A stretch of DNA of 52,977 nt from Alcaligenaceae bacterium (lineage in GTDB: Bacteria > Pseudomonadota > Gammaproteobacteria > Burkholderiales > Burkholderiaceae_B), in contig JAAYRZ010000159.1 in the NCBI GenBank assembly GCA_012518515.1, forward strand, positions 1 through 52,977, read 5' to 3'. Of the stretch, positions 17,863-26,552 are shown in pieces (the stretch's first letter is position 1; every line of letters begins with the position of its first letter). The notes below the pieces were generated by a model that saw only the letters and a list, made by a program, of their open reading frames with translations, searched no databases and was not told the origin of the DNA. The position numbers were made by a program, and so were the translations under genes.

Positions 17863-20733
17863 CTATTTGGTTAAGGTGAAGCCGCGAAGACGCTGACCAA
17901 AGGCCTGCTCGAGTAAGGATTTCAACTGCTCGTTATGCAGTGCTAAATACCCCACCGCTGGTGACGATGATGCAGCGCGACCAGCATAAGCCAGCTTCTG
18001 ACCTGACACCATATTTTGATAAATGTGGTGTTGGATGTAGAACCATGGCCCTTGGTTTTGTGGTTCGTCTTGAACCCAAACAACTTCCTTGACGTTCGGG
18101 TATTGCTGTAACTCTGCCTCAAACTCTTTGTGAGGGAAAGGATACAACTGCTCAACACGGACGATGGCCACATCATCGGCTTCACGCTCTGTACGAGCAT
18201 TTACTAAGTCATAGTAAACGCGACCAGAACAAACTAGCAGGCGCTTAACTTTTTCTTTATTAATCTCCGGATTAGTTTCACTAATCACTAGCTTGAACTC
18301 ACCTTCAGTAAAGTCACTTAGTGGTGAAGTCGCATCCTTATGACGCAATAAAGATTTAGGAGTGAAAATCACAAGAGGTTTACGGAACTTGCGGATCATC
18401 TGACGGCGAAGCAAGTGGAAAATTTGCGCTGCATTTGTCGGCTGCGCACATTGAATGTTGTGGTCAGCACATAATTGCAAGAAACGCTCAATACGCGCAG
18501 AAGAGTGTTCAGGACCTTGACCTTCATAACCGTGAGGTAGCATCATGGTCAAACCGCAATGACGACCCCACTTAGCCTCACCAGAAGCAATAAACTGGTC
18601 AATTACAACTTGTGCACCGTTGACGAAGTCACCGAATTGAGCTTCCCAAATCGTCAAGGTATTTGGCTCTGCACACGCATAACCATACTCAAAACCTAAT
18701 ACAGCCTCTTCAGATAAAACCGAGTCAATCACTGTAAACTGAGGTTGATCTTCAGAAATATTATTTAAAGGAACATAGGTGCCCTCGTCCCAACGCTCAC
18801 GACTTTGTTCGTGTAATACAGCGTGACGATGTACGAAAGTACCACGACCTGAGTCCTGACCAGTCATACGGATCGGATAGCCATTGGCTAGCAAACTGGC
18901 AAATGCCAAATGCTCACCCATACCCCAGTCTAAATTCATCTCACCGCGAACCATGGCACGACGGTCATTAAGTAGACGCTTAACTAACTGATGAGGTGTG
19001 AAGCTATCAGGTACAGTAGTGATTGCTTCACCAAGGCGCTGTAATTCTGATAAAGAAACAGCTGTATCAGCATGGTCTGTCCACTTCGATTCCAAGAAAG
19101 GAGTCCAGTCAATGGCGTACTTACGCTGGAAGTCAGTTAGTACCGGTTCAATCGTACGATTACCTTCTTCCATCACTTGGCGATAAGCTTTGACCATAGC
19201 CTCTGCTTCGCCCTCTTCAAGTACTCCTTGCTTTAATAACTTATCAGCATAAAATTGACGAGTACCAGGATGCTTAGCGATTGTTTTGTACATGAGAGGC
19301 TGAGTCAAGGATGGCGTATCCTGCTCGTTATGACCTAACTTACGGAAACAGATAATATCAATAACTACATCATGAGCAAATTCTTGACGATACTCCAACG
19401 CTAAGCGAGTCACAAAAGTAACTGCCTCAGGATCGTCGGCATTAACGTGAAACACCGGTGCTTCAATCATCTTGACTACGTCTGTACAATAAAGCGTAGA
19501 ACGAGAGTCACGTGGATCAGATGTAGTAAAGCCAATCTGGTTATTAATAACAATGTGAACGGTACCACCCACAGAGTAACCGCGAGTCTGAGACATATTA
19601 AGGGTTTCTTGTACTACACCCTGACCAGCAAAAGCCGCATCACCATGAACTAATACCGGCAAGACCTGCTGAACATTACCACCACGACGCTCTTGACGTG
19701 CTCGTGCACTACCCTGAACCACAGGGTTAACAATCTCAAGGTGCGATGGGTTAAACGCTAAACTTAAGTGAATAGGACCGCCTTTGGCGTCAACGTCACT
19801 AGAGAAACCACTATGATACTTAACGTCACCGTCTGTTAAGTCGCCGTCTTGTTTACCTTCAAACTCAGCAAATAAATCACTAGGCATCTTGCCCATGATA
19901 TTGACTAAAAGGTTTAAACGACCGCGGTGAGCCATACCAACCACAACGTCTTGCGTACCGTGAACACTGGCATGGTTTACTAATTCGTCCATCGAAGAGA
20001 TAAAACTCTCACCCCCTTCAAGGGAGAAACGCTTTTGACCTACATAACGAGTATGTAAATAGCGCTCAAGGCCTTCAGCCTCTGTCAGTTGTTGAAGAAT
20101 ACGTTTCTTCTCGTCATTAGTCAGCTTAGCTGTAGACTGTGCTGACTCAACACGCTCCTGAATCCAACGCTTAGCTTTGGGATCAGAAATATGCATATAC
20201 TCCACACCAACACTACGACAATAAGTATTGCGTAAAGCTTCTATCAGCTCACGCAAAGTCATATGGTCTTTTTCTGTAAAGTAGGTATTAGTGGCGGAAA
20301 AGGTTTCGTCTAAATCTGCCTCGGTTAAACCGTAGAAGGACAGATCTAGCTCAGGAATTTCTGGACGCTCAGTGCGCTTTAAAGGATCTAACTGAGCGTA
20401 GCGTAAACCTAAAGATCGATATGCTGCAATAAGCTGCTGGACCTTAAGCTGCTTACTAGCAACTTCCATGCTTAGTTGCTTATCAGCTTTGACCGCTAGT
20501 CGATTTTCTTTTGCTCTTTGTACAAAAGAAGCGATCACTGATGAATGGTTTTGGTCTCGTGTCTCTGACTTACCATCAGTCGCAGGTTGAACCTGTAACT
20601 GGTCAAAGTAATCACGCCAAAACTCTTCGACACTATTTGGATTAGCCAAATAGGCCTCGTAGAGCTCCTCCACATAAGCGGCATTACTGCCGAATAAATA
20701 AGAAGAAGCGTTTTTTTCTAAAAAAGTTGACAT
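17863..20733 (-). CDS. odhA: 2-oxoglutarate dehydrogenase E1 component
   Basis: OdhA (SucA) is the thiamine-diphosphate decarboxylase that commits 2-oxoglutarate to succinyl-CoA. The 956-residue product begins with the family's E2-binding N-terminal motif (about residues 3-45, ending VEEFWRDYF). Family landmarks include VVGMAHRGRLNLLVN, the TPP-region INNQIGFTTSDPRDSR and the C-terminal VVWVQDEPQNQGPW. Length is normal (E. coli SucA is 933). The start is supported by GGTGAGG five bases before ATG. It is first in odhA-odhB-lpdA and has a long structured leader. Confidence 0.96.
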   Translation of the reverse strand: MSTFLEKNASSYLFGSNAAYVEELYEAYLANPNSVEEFWRDYFDQLQVQPATDGKSETRDQNHSSVIASFVQRAKENRLAVKADKQLSMEVASKQLKVQQLIAAYRSLGLRYAQLDPLKRTERPEIPELDLSFYGLTEADLDETFSATNTYFTEKDHMTLRELIEALRNTYCRSVGVEYMHISDPKAKRWIQERVESAQSTAKLTNDEKKRILQQLTEAEGLERYLHTRYVGQKRFSLEGGESFISSMDELVNHASVHGTQDVVVGMAHRGRLNLLVNIMGKMPSDLFAEFEGKQDGDLTDGDVKYHSGFSSDVDAKGGPIHLSLAFNPSHLEIVNPVVQGSARARQERRGGNVQQVLPVLVHGDAAFAGQGVVQETLNMSQTRGYSVGGTVHIVINNQIGFTTSDPRDSRSTLYCTDVVKMIEAPVFHVNADDPEAVTFVTRLALEYRQEFAHDVVIDIICFRKLGHNEQDTPSLTQPLMYKTIAKHPGTRQFYADKLLKQGVLEEGEAEAMVKAYRQVMEEGNRTIEPVLTDFQRKYAIDWTPFLESKWTDHADTAVSLSELQRLGEAITTVPDSFTPHQLVKRLLNDRRAMVRGEMNLDWGMGEHLAFASLLANGYPIRMTGQDSGRGTFVHRHAVLHEQSRERWDEGTYVPLNNISEDQPQFTVIDSVLSEEAVLGFEYGYACAEPNTLTIWEAQFGDFVNGAQVVIDQFIASGEAKWGRHCGLTMMLPHGYEGQGPEHSSARIERFLQLCADHNIQCAQPTNAAQIFHLLRRQMIRKFRKPLVIFTPKSLLRHKDATSPLSDFTEGEFKLVISETNPEINKEKVKRLLVCSGRVYYDLVNARTEREADDVAIVRVEQLYPFPHKEFEAELQQYPNVKEVVWVQDEPQNQGPWFYIQHHIYQNMVSGQKLAYAGRAASSSPAVGYLALHNEQLKSLLEQAFGQRLRGFTLTK

Positions 20734-20736
20734 TAT

Positions 20737-20910
20737 GCCTCACCGTTTTGAGTGTTTCACCCTAAAAGAATGCAGATTGTGATGTAACCTTCCGCGTACG
20801 GCCTTCACCGATAGGCGGATAGCAAGTATCTAAGGAAGCGATAAGGGAACGACCCTCGAACCAAACAAGAACCCTAAGCCACAGACCCCACCCGTAGATA
20901 TACTTCATTA
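20737..20910 (-). ncRNA. Structured leader of odhA, candidate sucA RNA motif
   Basis: The bases before odhA are visibly more G/C-rich than the flanking intergenic DNA and contain several small complementary blocks on the minus strand. Examples are GAGGG-TCGTT-CCCTT, CCG-CCTAT-CGG inside CCTT...AAGG, CCG-TACG-CGG (a UNCG-type loop) and GCGGA...TCTGC. CTCA/TGAG next to the start pairs into the odhA Shine-Dalgarno GGTGAGG. A conserved cis-regulatory RNA called the sucA motif is known upstream of sucA in Burkholderiales. Equating this leader with it is inference from position, host group and apparent structure; I could not compare it with the published consensus. Confidence 0.5.
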
Positions 20911-21155
20911 CAGTATAAACTACTCTAACATTAATTTCCTATAAAAAATAGGATGAACCTTTATAAATCATGCTTCTGTAGCAGTTTTCCAAAAACAAAA
21001 TCCTGCCTTCCGACAAGAGCTCAAAAAATAACTCCTCTTACGAAGCACTTATTAAAATACTACTACGACATAAATAGATAGTTAGCTTATTAATTAACTT
21101 ATAGGGGATACACCAAGGAGCCCCCTAACCCTTGAACCATCACACAAGCCTTACA

Positions 21156-21190
21156 ATCTTATGTAAGATACAATATTATTATCTTAAGAT
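21156..21190 (+). promoter_or_regulatory. Tandem palindromes (operator-like) before maeB
   Basis: ATCTTATGTAAGAT (21156-21169; 12 of 14 positions symmetric) and the perfect palindrome ATCTTAAGAT (21181-21190) are centred 23 bases apart. They lie just upstream of the maeB ribosome binding site (CAGGAGT). This looks like a pair of binding sites for one dimeric regulator; TCTTA/TAAGA half-sites are compatible with a GntR-type protein, but the regulator is not identifiable here. The rest of the 478-bp odhA-maeB gap (20911-21155) is A/T-rich and shows nothing else I can name. Confidence 0.45.
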
Positions 21191-21211
21191 TATTCATCAG
21201 GAGTCAGTCTA

Positions 21212-23578
21212 ATGGTTGAAAAAAACAAGTTAAGTCAAATGGCTTTGGATTATCATGAGTTTCCACGCCCAGGAAAAATTTCTGTCGTTCCGACAAAACC
21301 ACTCTCCAACCAGGACGACCTATCACTCGCCTACTCTCCTGGTGTTGCATCGGCATGTATGGCTATTTATCAGGATGGTGACCAAGCAGCTGCGCGTTAT
21401 ACCTCACGCTCCAACTTGGTCGGCGTCATCACCAACGGTACCGCTGTACTTGGACTTGGTAATATCGGCCCGTTAGCAGCCAAACCCGTCATGGAAGGTA
21501 AAGGTGGTTTATTTAAAAAATTCGCCGGCATTGACGTTTTTGATATTGAACTCAATGAAAATGATCCTGATAAATTAATTGACATTATTGCTGCACTTGA
21601 ACCAACTTTAGGCGGCATTAACCTTGAAGACATCAAGGCTCCCGAATGTTTTTATATTGAAAAAGCCTTACGCGAACGAGTACATATCCCTGTATTTCAT
21701 GATGACCAGCATGGCACGGCAATCATCTCAGCCGCTGCTGTTCTAAATGGCCTTAAATTAGTAAATAAATCCATCGAAGAAGTCAAATTAGTTGCTTCTG
21801 GCGCAGGTGCTGCTGCGATCGCCTGCCTAGACTTATTAGTTGCACTTGGTCTTAAAAAAGAAAATATTTTTGTTTGTGACTCTCGTGGTGTCATTTTCGA
21901 AGGTCGCGAAGAAAATCTCGAAGAAAACAAAGCACGCTATGCTCAAACCACAGAACTTCGCACCTTGGGTGATGCTATCGTTGATGCTGATGTATTCCTT
22001 GGTTGCTCAGCCAAAGGGGTTTTAACTCAAAATATGGTTAAAGCCATGGCAGATAAGCCGCTGATTCTTGCATTAGCCAATCCTGATCCGGAGATCACCC
22101 CTGAAGATGCAAAGGAAGTACGCTCTGATTGCATTATCGCAACTGGTCGGTCAGACTATCCAAACCAGGTCAATAACGTTCTCTGCTTCCCCTTTATCTT
22201 CCGTGGTGCACTTGATGTTGGCGCAACCCGCATTACTGAAGAAATGAAAATGGCATGTGTTCATGCTATCGCTGAATTAGCCCAAAGCGAAGTTAACGAC
22301 GAGGTGGCTGGCGCATACCCTGATGAAGATTTAAACTTCGGAGCCGAGTACATCATCCCTAAGCCTTTTGATCCACGCTTGATCATCACAATTGCTCCTG
22401 CCGTTGCTCAAGCAGCCATGGACTGTGGCGTTGCCACTCGACCAATTGACGATATGGAAGCTTACAAAGCACGCTTAAATGCCTTTGTATATCAATCCAG
22501 TCAGCTCATGCGTCCTCTCATGAAAATCGCCAAAAACCAAACACAACGAGTGATTTTTGCCGATGGTGAGGATGAACGAGTATTGCGCGCCGTGCAAACC
22601 GTTTTAGATGAAAAAATCGCTAAGCCTATCTTAATTGGTCGACCTGAAGTCATCAGAATGCGTACTAATAAACTTGGCTTACGTTACTTAAGCCATCCAG
22701 ATCTAGAAATTGTCGATCCTGAGCAAGACGATCGCTTTAACCAAGTTTGGCCACGTTATCATGAGCTATTAGCCCGCCGTGGCGCTACTCCCAACGTAGC
22801 GAAGGCAATGGTCCGCAAGCACAATACAATCATTGGCGCTCTGATGCTCGACTTAGATTATGCTGATGCCATGATTTGTGGTGTGAGCACAAACTTTAAT
22901 AATCAAGTCAACTTCATTCGGGATATCAACGGCACATCCTTAAAGAGCGGCACGATGGCTGCGATGAATGTCATCTTTACGCCAGATTACACCCTCTTCT
23001 TGTGTGACACACACATCAATGAAAACCCAAGTGCAGAACAAATTGCTGAAATCGCCTTAATGGCAGCCGAAAAGGTAAAACGCTTTGGTATGGTACCCAA
23101 GGTCGCCTTAGTGTCCCACTCAAACTTCGGCAACCACCGCACCGCATCTGCTCTAAAAATGGCAAAAGCACGAGAAATTCTTGCTGAGATAGCTCCTGAT
23201 TTAGAGGTTGATGGCGAAATGCATGCTGATGCTGCATTATCAGAAACCATCCGCCATGATGCCCTACCTAGCAGCACCCTGAGTGGCAAAGCGAACGTAT
23301 TAGTCATGCCTAACCTAGATGCTGGTAATATCACCTACAACTTGTTAAAGATGACCAGTGGCGGTATTGTCCTAGGACCTGTATTATTAGGTGCAAACAA
23401 AGCGACTCACGTACTCACCACCAGCACAACCACTCGCCGCATCATTAATATGGCGACTCTAGCTGCTGCTGATGCTCAAGGTGAGACAAGAGTTCCTGAA
23501 GGCTTAGTTGAATCCAAGATGCTAAGTGCCAGTAAAAAGGAAGACAGCAAGCAAACTGATTCGGACTCTGAAGTTTAA
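21212..23578 (+). CDS. maeB: NADP-dependent malic enzyme with C-terminal phosphotransacetylase domain (copy 1)
   Basis: MaeB decarboxylates malate to pyruvate with NADP+. The 788-residue product has a malic enzyme domain followed by a NAD(P)-binding domain (about 1-415, with [21 protein letters not shown] and [16 protein letters not shown]). A phosphate acetyl/butyryltransferase-like domain follows (about 430-765). In E. coli MaeB that domain is regulatory rather than catalytic. The polar C-terminal tail of about 25 residues (ending TDSDSEV) is absent from the second copy at 42009-44297. CAGGAGT precedes the ATG. It is divergent from odhA, and tandem palindromes before the start suggest specific control. 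Confidence 0.94.
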   Translation: MVEKNKLSQMALDYHEFPRPGKISVVPTKPLSNQDDLSLAYSPGVASACMAIYQDGDQAAARYTSRSNLVGVITNGTAVLGLGNIGPLAAKPVMEGKGGLFKKFAGIDVFDIELNENDPDKLIDIIAALEPTLGGINLEDIKAPECFYIEKALRERVHIPVFHDDQHGTAIISAAAVLNGLKLVNKSIEEVKLVASGAGAAAIACLDLLVALGLKKENIFVCDSRGVIFEGREENLEENKARYAQTTELRTLGDAIVDADVFLGCSAKGVLTQNMVKAMADKPLILALANPDPEITPEDAKEVRSDCIIATGRSDYPNQVNNVLCFPFIFRGALDVGATRITEEMKMACVHAIAELAQSEVNDEVAGAYPDEDLNFGAEYIIPKPFDPRLIITIAPAVAQAAMDCGVATRPIDDMEAYKARLNAFVYQSSQLMRPLMKIAKNQTQRVIFADGEDERVLRAVQTVLDEKIAKPILIGRPEVIRMRTNKLGLRYLSHPDLEIVDPEQDDRFNQVWPRYHELLARRGATPNVAKAMVRKHNTIIGALMLDLDYADAMICGVSTNFNNQVNFIRDINGTSLKSGTMAAMNVIFTPDYTLFLCDTHINENPSAEQIAEIALMAAEKVKRFGMVPKVALVSHSNFGNHRTASALKMAKAREILAEIAPDLEVDGEMHADAALSETIRHDALPSSTLSGKANVLVMPNLDAGNITYNLLKMTSGGIVLGPVLLGANKATHVLTTSTTTRRIINMATLAAADAQGETRVPEGLVESKMLSASKKEDSKQTDSDSEV

Positions 23579-23673
23579 AACCGAAGCAATATTCGACAAG
23601 TAGTCATCTATCTCTTAGTGGCAATCAAAAGATACTATTTATCGTGAAGCAAGTTTTTTTGTTATAACCACAC

Positions 23674-23704
23674 AACAAGAGGACCCTAAAATGGTCCTCT
23701 TGTT
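23674..23704 (+). terminator. Rho-independent terminator after maeB
   Basis: A perfect 12-bp stem (23674-23685 with 23693-23704) has a 7-base loop and is followed by ATTTATTTTTG. It lies between maeB and the downstream DoxX gene. Confidence 0.9.
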
Positions 23705-23752
23705 ATTTATTTTTGTATCGTTTTACTTTAGAAAACTTTAAGGAAAGATTTT

Positions 23753-24142
23753 ATGGGCTACGATTTAGGAAGATTAATTCTACGTGTGACGCTAGGAATC
23801 TTGATACTACTTTATGGCTTCCATAAGGTGAAGTATGGACTAGGTCATATTCCTCACACCCTAAATGCACATGGTTTACCACCTTTTCTTGCTTATGGCG
23901 TGTACATTAGCGAAGTCATTGCCCCCTTGATGATTATCATCGGCCTTTATACCCGACCAGCTGCGGCCATTATTGCCTTCAGTATGTTGTTGGCTATCAT
24001 TTTTGTCCACACACCGCGTCTCACAGCCCTAAATGCGAGTGGTGGTGCAGTTATTGGCTTGGAATACATGTTTTTAGCGGCCTCCCTCTGCATAGCACTC
24101 ATCGGTGCGGGACGATTTAGTTTGAACAGCCCTTATAACTAA
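23753..24142 (+). CDS. DoxX-family inner-membrane protein
   Basis: This 129-residue protein with four hydrophobic segments matches the DoxX/YphA group. The start GRLILRVTLGILILLYGFHK and the later YISEVIAPLMIIIGLYTRPAA are typical. Members are small quinone-pathway-associated or redox-related membrane proteins; the exact role is unsettled. RBS AAGGAAAG is clear. It has its own promoter region after the maeB terminator. Its last 26 bases overlap the end of the convergent barstar gene. Confidence 0.85.
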   Translation: MGYDLGRLILRVTLGILILLYGFHKVKYGLGHIPHTLNAHGLPPFLAYGVYISEVIAPLMIIIGLYTRPAAAIIAFSMLLAIIFVHTPRLTALNASGGAVIGLEYMFLAASLCIALIGAGRFSLNSPYN

Positions 24143-24545
24143 TCAATATATCATCACGGGCTTGAGGAAGACTCTCCAACATTTCCCTCAAGCCTTCTAA
24201 TCTAGACGAACCCTTCTCTAGATCTTCAAGCACTGTTGACCAGACGAACTGTAAAGACTCACTAATATCCCCCAATAAGACATCATGCAATGCGTCTAAA
24301 TTAGCCGCTGCATAGCTTGGCAATGTCACCGTAGCAGCTAAACGCTGATAAAAATCCTCCACTGAGCGAATACCGTTTAAATCAATTCTAATCATGGCCT
24401 TCTCTCGGCTTACTGCCATCTCCGAAGATAAAGCCTGGAGCAATCTCTTTTTATAAGCAATAAAATCACTATTTTTAGCATGCCACTTTTTGAGTTGACG
24501 TGCATTATAACGACGCGCTTTTTTGGTTGACAAAGTTAATGACAT
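24117..24545 (-). CDS. Barstar-family ribonuclease inhibitor with N-terminal extension
   Basis: Barstar is the cytosolic inhibitor that plugs the active site of barnase-type ribonucleases. The barstar core starts near residue 51 (IRIDLNGIRSVEDFYQRLA) and includes NLDALHDVL, where D84 and D88 correspond to barstar D35 and D39, the main barnase contacts. The first 50 residues are an unusual basic extension, rich in Lys and Arg, not present in Bacillus barstar. The gene starts inside the end of the ribonuclease gene (10-base overlap), which fits coupled expression. CAGGTG upstream supports the ATG. It protects the producer from the ribonuclease before export (inference from the known pair). Confidence 0.85.
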   Translation of the reverse strand: MSLTLSTKKARRYNARQLKKWHAKNSDFIAYKKRLLQALSSEMAVSREKAMIRIDLNGIRSVEDFYQRLAATVTLPSYAAANLDALHDVLLGDISESLQFVWSTVLEDLEKGSSRLEGLREMLESLPQARDDILISYKGCSN

Positions 24546-25072
24546 AACGGCACCTGCTCAAAAGTCTCGTAATGATTAATAGTCACATACATGGACTCAT
24601 GGTCTTCATACACTAAGCGCTTAGCATTTCGCTTCTGTCCCAAATAATCAAGATCGGCCTCATAATACTTAGCCTTCGGTAAGCGTTTCTCATAATTTCC
24701 GAAGTGATCACCACCGATTGACTTACCCTGTAGCTTACTAATCTCATTAAAAGCTCTTCCTGGCTGCCAACCTAAACTTCTGGCCTCTTTTTTAGTAAGG
24801 AATTTAGCAGGTAATCTGCCCTCATCTCGCAAAGAACGAACAATTCCAGATAACTCAATTACATTAATCTGTCCGTCCAACTTTTCCAGATTGAATATCG
24901 CCAAAACCACTTCACATCGTTGATTTGCCTCTTCAAGTGACATCAACTCTTCATCGACACCATCAGGAACACCTTGAACCCTACCCATCGCATGAACATG
25001 ATGCACATTTAAAAATAATAATAGACTAAAAAACACTAAAAAATACTTACTTAAAACGGAAGTTTTTGACAT
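24536..25072 (-). CDS. Secreted barnase-type guanyl ribonuclease
   Basis: The 178-residue protein has a signal peptide of about 28 residues ending VHA, then a mature domain strongly like Bacillus barnase. Shared segments include LPAKFLTKKEARSLGW, GKSIGGD, YYEADLDY, KRN.KR and NHYETF. The full catalytic set is visible: K94, E138, R148, R152 and H167 correspond to barnase K27, E73, R83, R87 and H102. C53 and C177 could form a disulfide after export. The start is ATG at 25072; an upstream TTG (25123) would place extra charged residues before the signal peptide and has no RBS. The gene is followed by, and overlaps, its presumed inhibitor barstar. Export suggests nutritional or competitor-directed use; not established. 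Confidence 0.88.
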   Translation of the reverse strand: MSKTSVLSKYFLVFFSLLLFLNVHHVHAMGRVQGVPDGVDEELMSLEEANQRCEVVLAIFNLEKLDGQINVIELSGIVRSLRDEGRLPAKFLTKKEARSLGWQPGRAFNEISKLQGKSIGGDHFGNYEKRLPKAKYYEADLDYLGQKRNAKRLVYEDHESMYVTINHYETFEQVPLCH

Positions 25073-25184
25073 GGATATTTTTCTGTAATTAAACTTTAAA
25101 AAAAGAATTATTGTTAATTTCAATTGTCTAACTGAAGGGAATGATTTTTATTGATAACTATTCCCATATAGTCGAAGCATACTC

Positions 25185-25212
25185 TATAATCTACAAAGCT
25201 TAGCAGATTATA
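25185..25212. promoter_or_regulatory. Inverted repeat with facing TATAAT boxes between divergent genes
   Basis: TATAATCT (25185-25192) and AGATTATA (25205-25212) are perfect inverted arms with a 12-base spacer. Each strand therefore presents a consensus -10 box reading toward its own gene: the ribonuclease on minus and the membrane protein at 25251 on plus. The -35 elements are poor on both sides. It may be a pair of overlapping divergent promoters, an operator, or both. Confidence 0.4.
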
Positions 25213-25250
25213 CTTAGCCGTCATTATAAATAATGTTCACAGGAAGCCTC

Positions 25251-25718
25251 ATGAAGTCCCTTATTAATTTTCTGATCCTAGTTATTGTTGTTCTCGCCTT
25301 AGGATTCGGTGTTTGGTTTGTCGTTGATAAAACTCTTTTTGGCGATCTAGAACAACAAATCCCCCCTCAAGAAGAGACAGGTATACCGACTACACCATTA
25401 CCAGCTCCTGAAGCACCAACTGCAATTAGCCCAGAAGAAGCCTATGGAACAACAGCGGGCGGTGGCGAGTCAACTGCTTCAGCAACTAGCTGCGAAAAAG
25501 CTGCTGCAACGCTTGGTGCAGTTTATGACATGCATCAAGAAGGCAAGTCAACCGAAGAGATTAGTCAATACTTGGCAGGTCTTGAAAAGTTTGACCAGCA
25601 AGAAATTGAAATGTTCAGCCAAATTGCCGAAAACATCGAGAACGCTCCTAGCGATCAGCTTCTACCACGAGAAGAAATGATTAAACAATTTAAATTACAG
25701 TGTGAAGCTGCTGAATAA
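25251..25718 (+). CDS. Membrane-anchored acidic protein, unknown function
   Basis: I do not recognise the family. The 155-residue product has one N-terminal membrane segment (about residues 4-24, LINFLILVIVVLALGFGVW). A Pro/Glu/Thr-rich linker (about 30-75) leads to a helical acidic C-terminal domain with two cysteines, in the TSCEKAAATLG and FKLQCEAAE stretches, which could pair if the domain is periplasmic. The chosen ATG has AGGAAG four bases upstream; an ATG six codons earlier lacks an RBS. It is divergent from the ribonuclease and converges on a lipoprotein gene across a good terminator. Confidence 0.6.
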   Translation: MKSLINFLILVIVVLALGFGVWFVVDKTLFGDLEQQIPPQEETGIPTTPLPAPEAPTAISPEEAYGTTAGGGESTASATSCEKAAATLGAVYDMHQEGKSTEEISQYLAGLEKFDQQEIEMFSQIAENIENAPSDQLLPREEMIKQFKLQCEAAE

Positions 25719-25762
25719 ACTCTGCAAAAAAGATCGAAACTTCACAAAACAAGCCCCAAACA

Positions 25763-25792
25763 AAATGCCCTATCAGAAATGATAGGGCATTT
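25763..25792. terminator. Bidirectional terminator between convergent genes
   Basis: A perfect 13-bp stem (25763-25775 with 25780-25792) is closed by a GAAA tetraloop. T-rich sequence follows on both strands (TTTACTTATCT on plus, TTTTGTTT on minus). Confidence 0.85.
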
Positions 25793-25814
25793 ACTTATCT
25801 AGATACTCTCTAAA

Positions 25815-26327
25815 TTACTGTGCAGAAGCTTGAGGAGTCTGAGGCCATACAGAGTTTACTACTGCGCTGGCAATCTCTTCGCTATTTACGCGGAAAAGGA
25901 ATAGGTTATCACCTTGGCGAATACCGCTGAAGGACACTGCTTCAGTTTGGTTAGATGCACGGTTAAGTGCAGCAATAGCGTAACCACGGTTCTCTGGTAC
26001 TGCGTCTAGAGCAGCTTTACCCTGCTCGTTAACATTAAGAGCAACGTAGATGTTGTTATTTTGATCAGCAACTACATCATAAGAAGTCACATTTGCAGCT
26101 GTAAAAACAGGAACAGCGGACACGTAGATGGTTTGTTCATCGCTAATATTTACAGGACGGAATCCTTGAACTGGCGTAACTGAAGCTTGGTACACCTGCA
26201 AAGCGGCTTGCTCTTCAACAGTGGCTTGAGTAGCTGCTGCCTGAGTACTAGAACCAGTAGTCTGACAACCTGCTAATGCAAAAGCCAAAGGCAAAATCGC
26301 TAATCCTAATTTGCGAGATAATTTCAT
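25815..26327 (-). CDS. Small lipoprotein, possible SecD P1-head-like domain
   Basis: The 170-residue product has a lipoprotein signal peptide with lipobox LAGC. The start is ATG at 26327, with GAGGA ten bases upstream; a longer frame upstream would add 23 charged residues before the signal peptide. The mature part has a low-complexity Ala/Thr/Gln linker, then a beta-alpha domain (TIYVSAVPVFTAANVTSYDV, then NIYVALNVNEQGKAALDAV). Its order of elements matches the neighbouring lipoprotein at 26553-27089 and resembles the periplasmic P1-head subdomain of SecD. That resemblance is by eye and unproven. Function unknown. Confidence 0.65.
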   Translation of the reverse strand: MKLSRKLGLAILPLAFALAGCQTTGSSTQAAATQATVEEQAALQVYQASVTPVQGFRPVNISDEQTIYVSAVPVFTAANVTSYDVVADQNNNIYVALNVNEQGKAALDAVPENRGYAIAALNRASNQTEAVSFSGIRQGDNLFLFRVNSEEIASAVVNSVWPQTPQASAQ

Positions 26328-26552
26328 AATAATACGTCCTCTTTTCTTTATTAACTGAAAAATTTGATCCGCTGTTAATGCCTGCAGCGTTACCAAAACA
26401 ATTTAAAGTTACATCATCTACGATATTAATTCAAGTTAAATAGTGATAAATCAATGTGTAAATGATTAACTACATATGTCGAAAATTAACTACTCTAAAC
26501 TACTTAAAAAATATATACATCTCTTGAGCAATTAATTCTCTCTTATAGATTC

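Noticed and set aside
20821..20880. GGTTCGA on the minus strand resembles a tRNA T-loop
   Set aside because: No acceptor stem, anticodon arm or CCA end can be arranged around it; it lies inside the odhA leader.
25073..25123. Upstream TTG start for the ribonuclease
   Set aside because: No ribosome binding site precedes it, and it would place 17 extra residues before a normal signal peptide.
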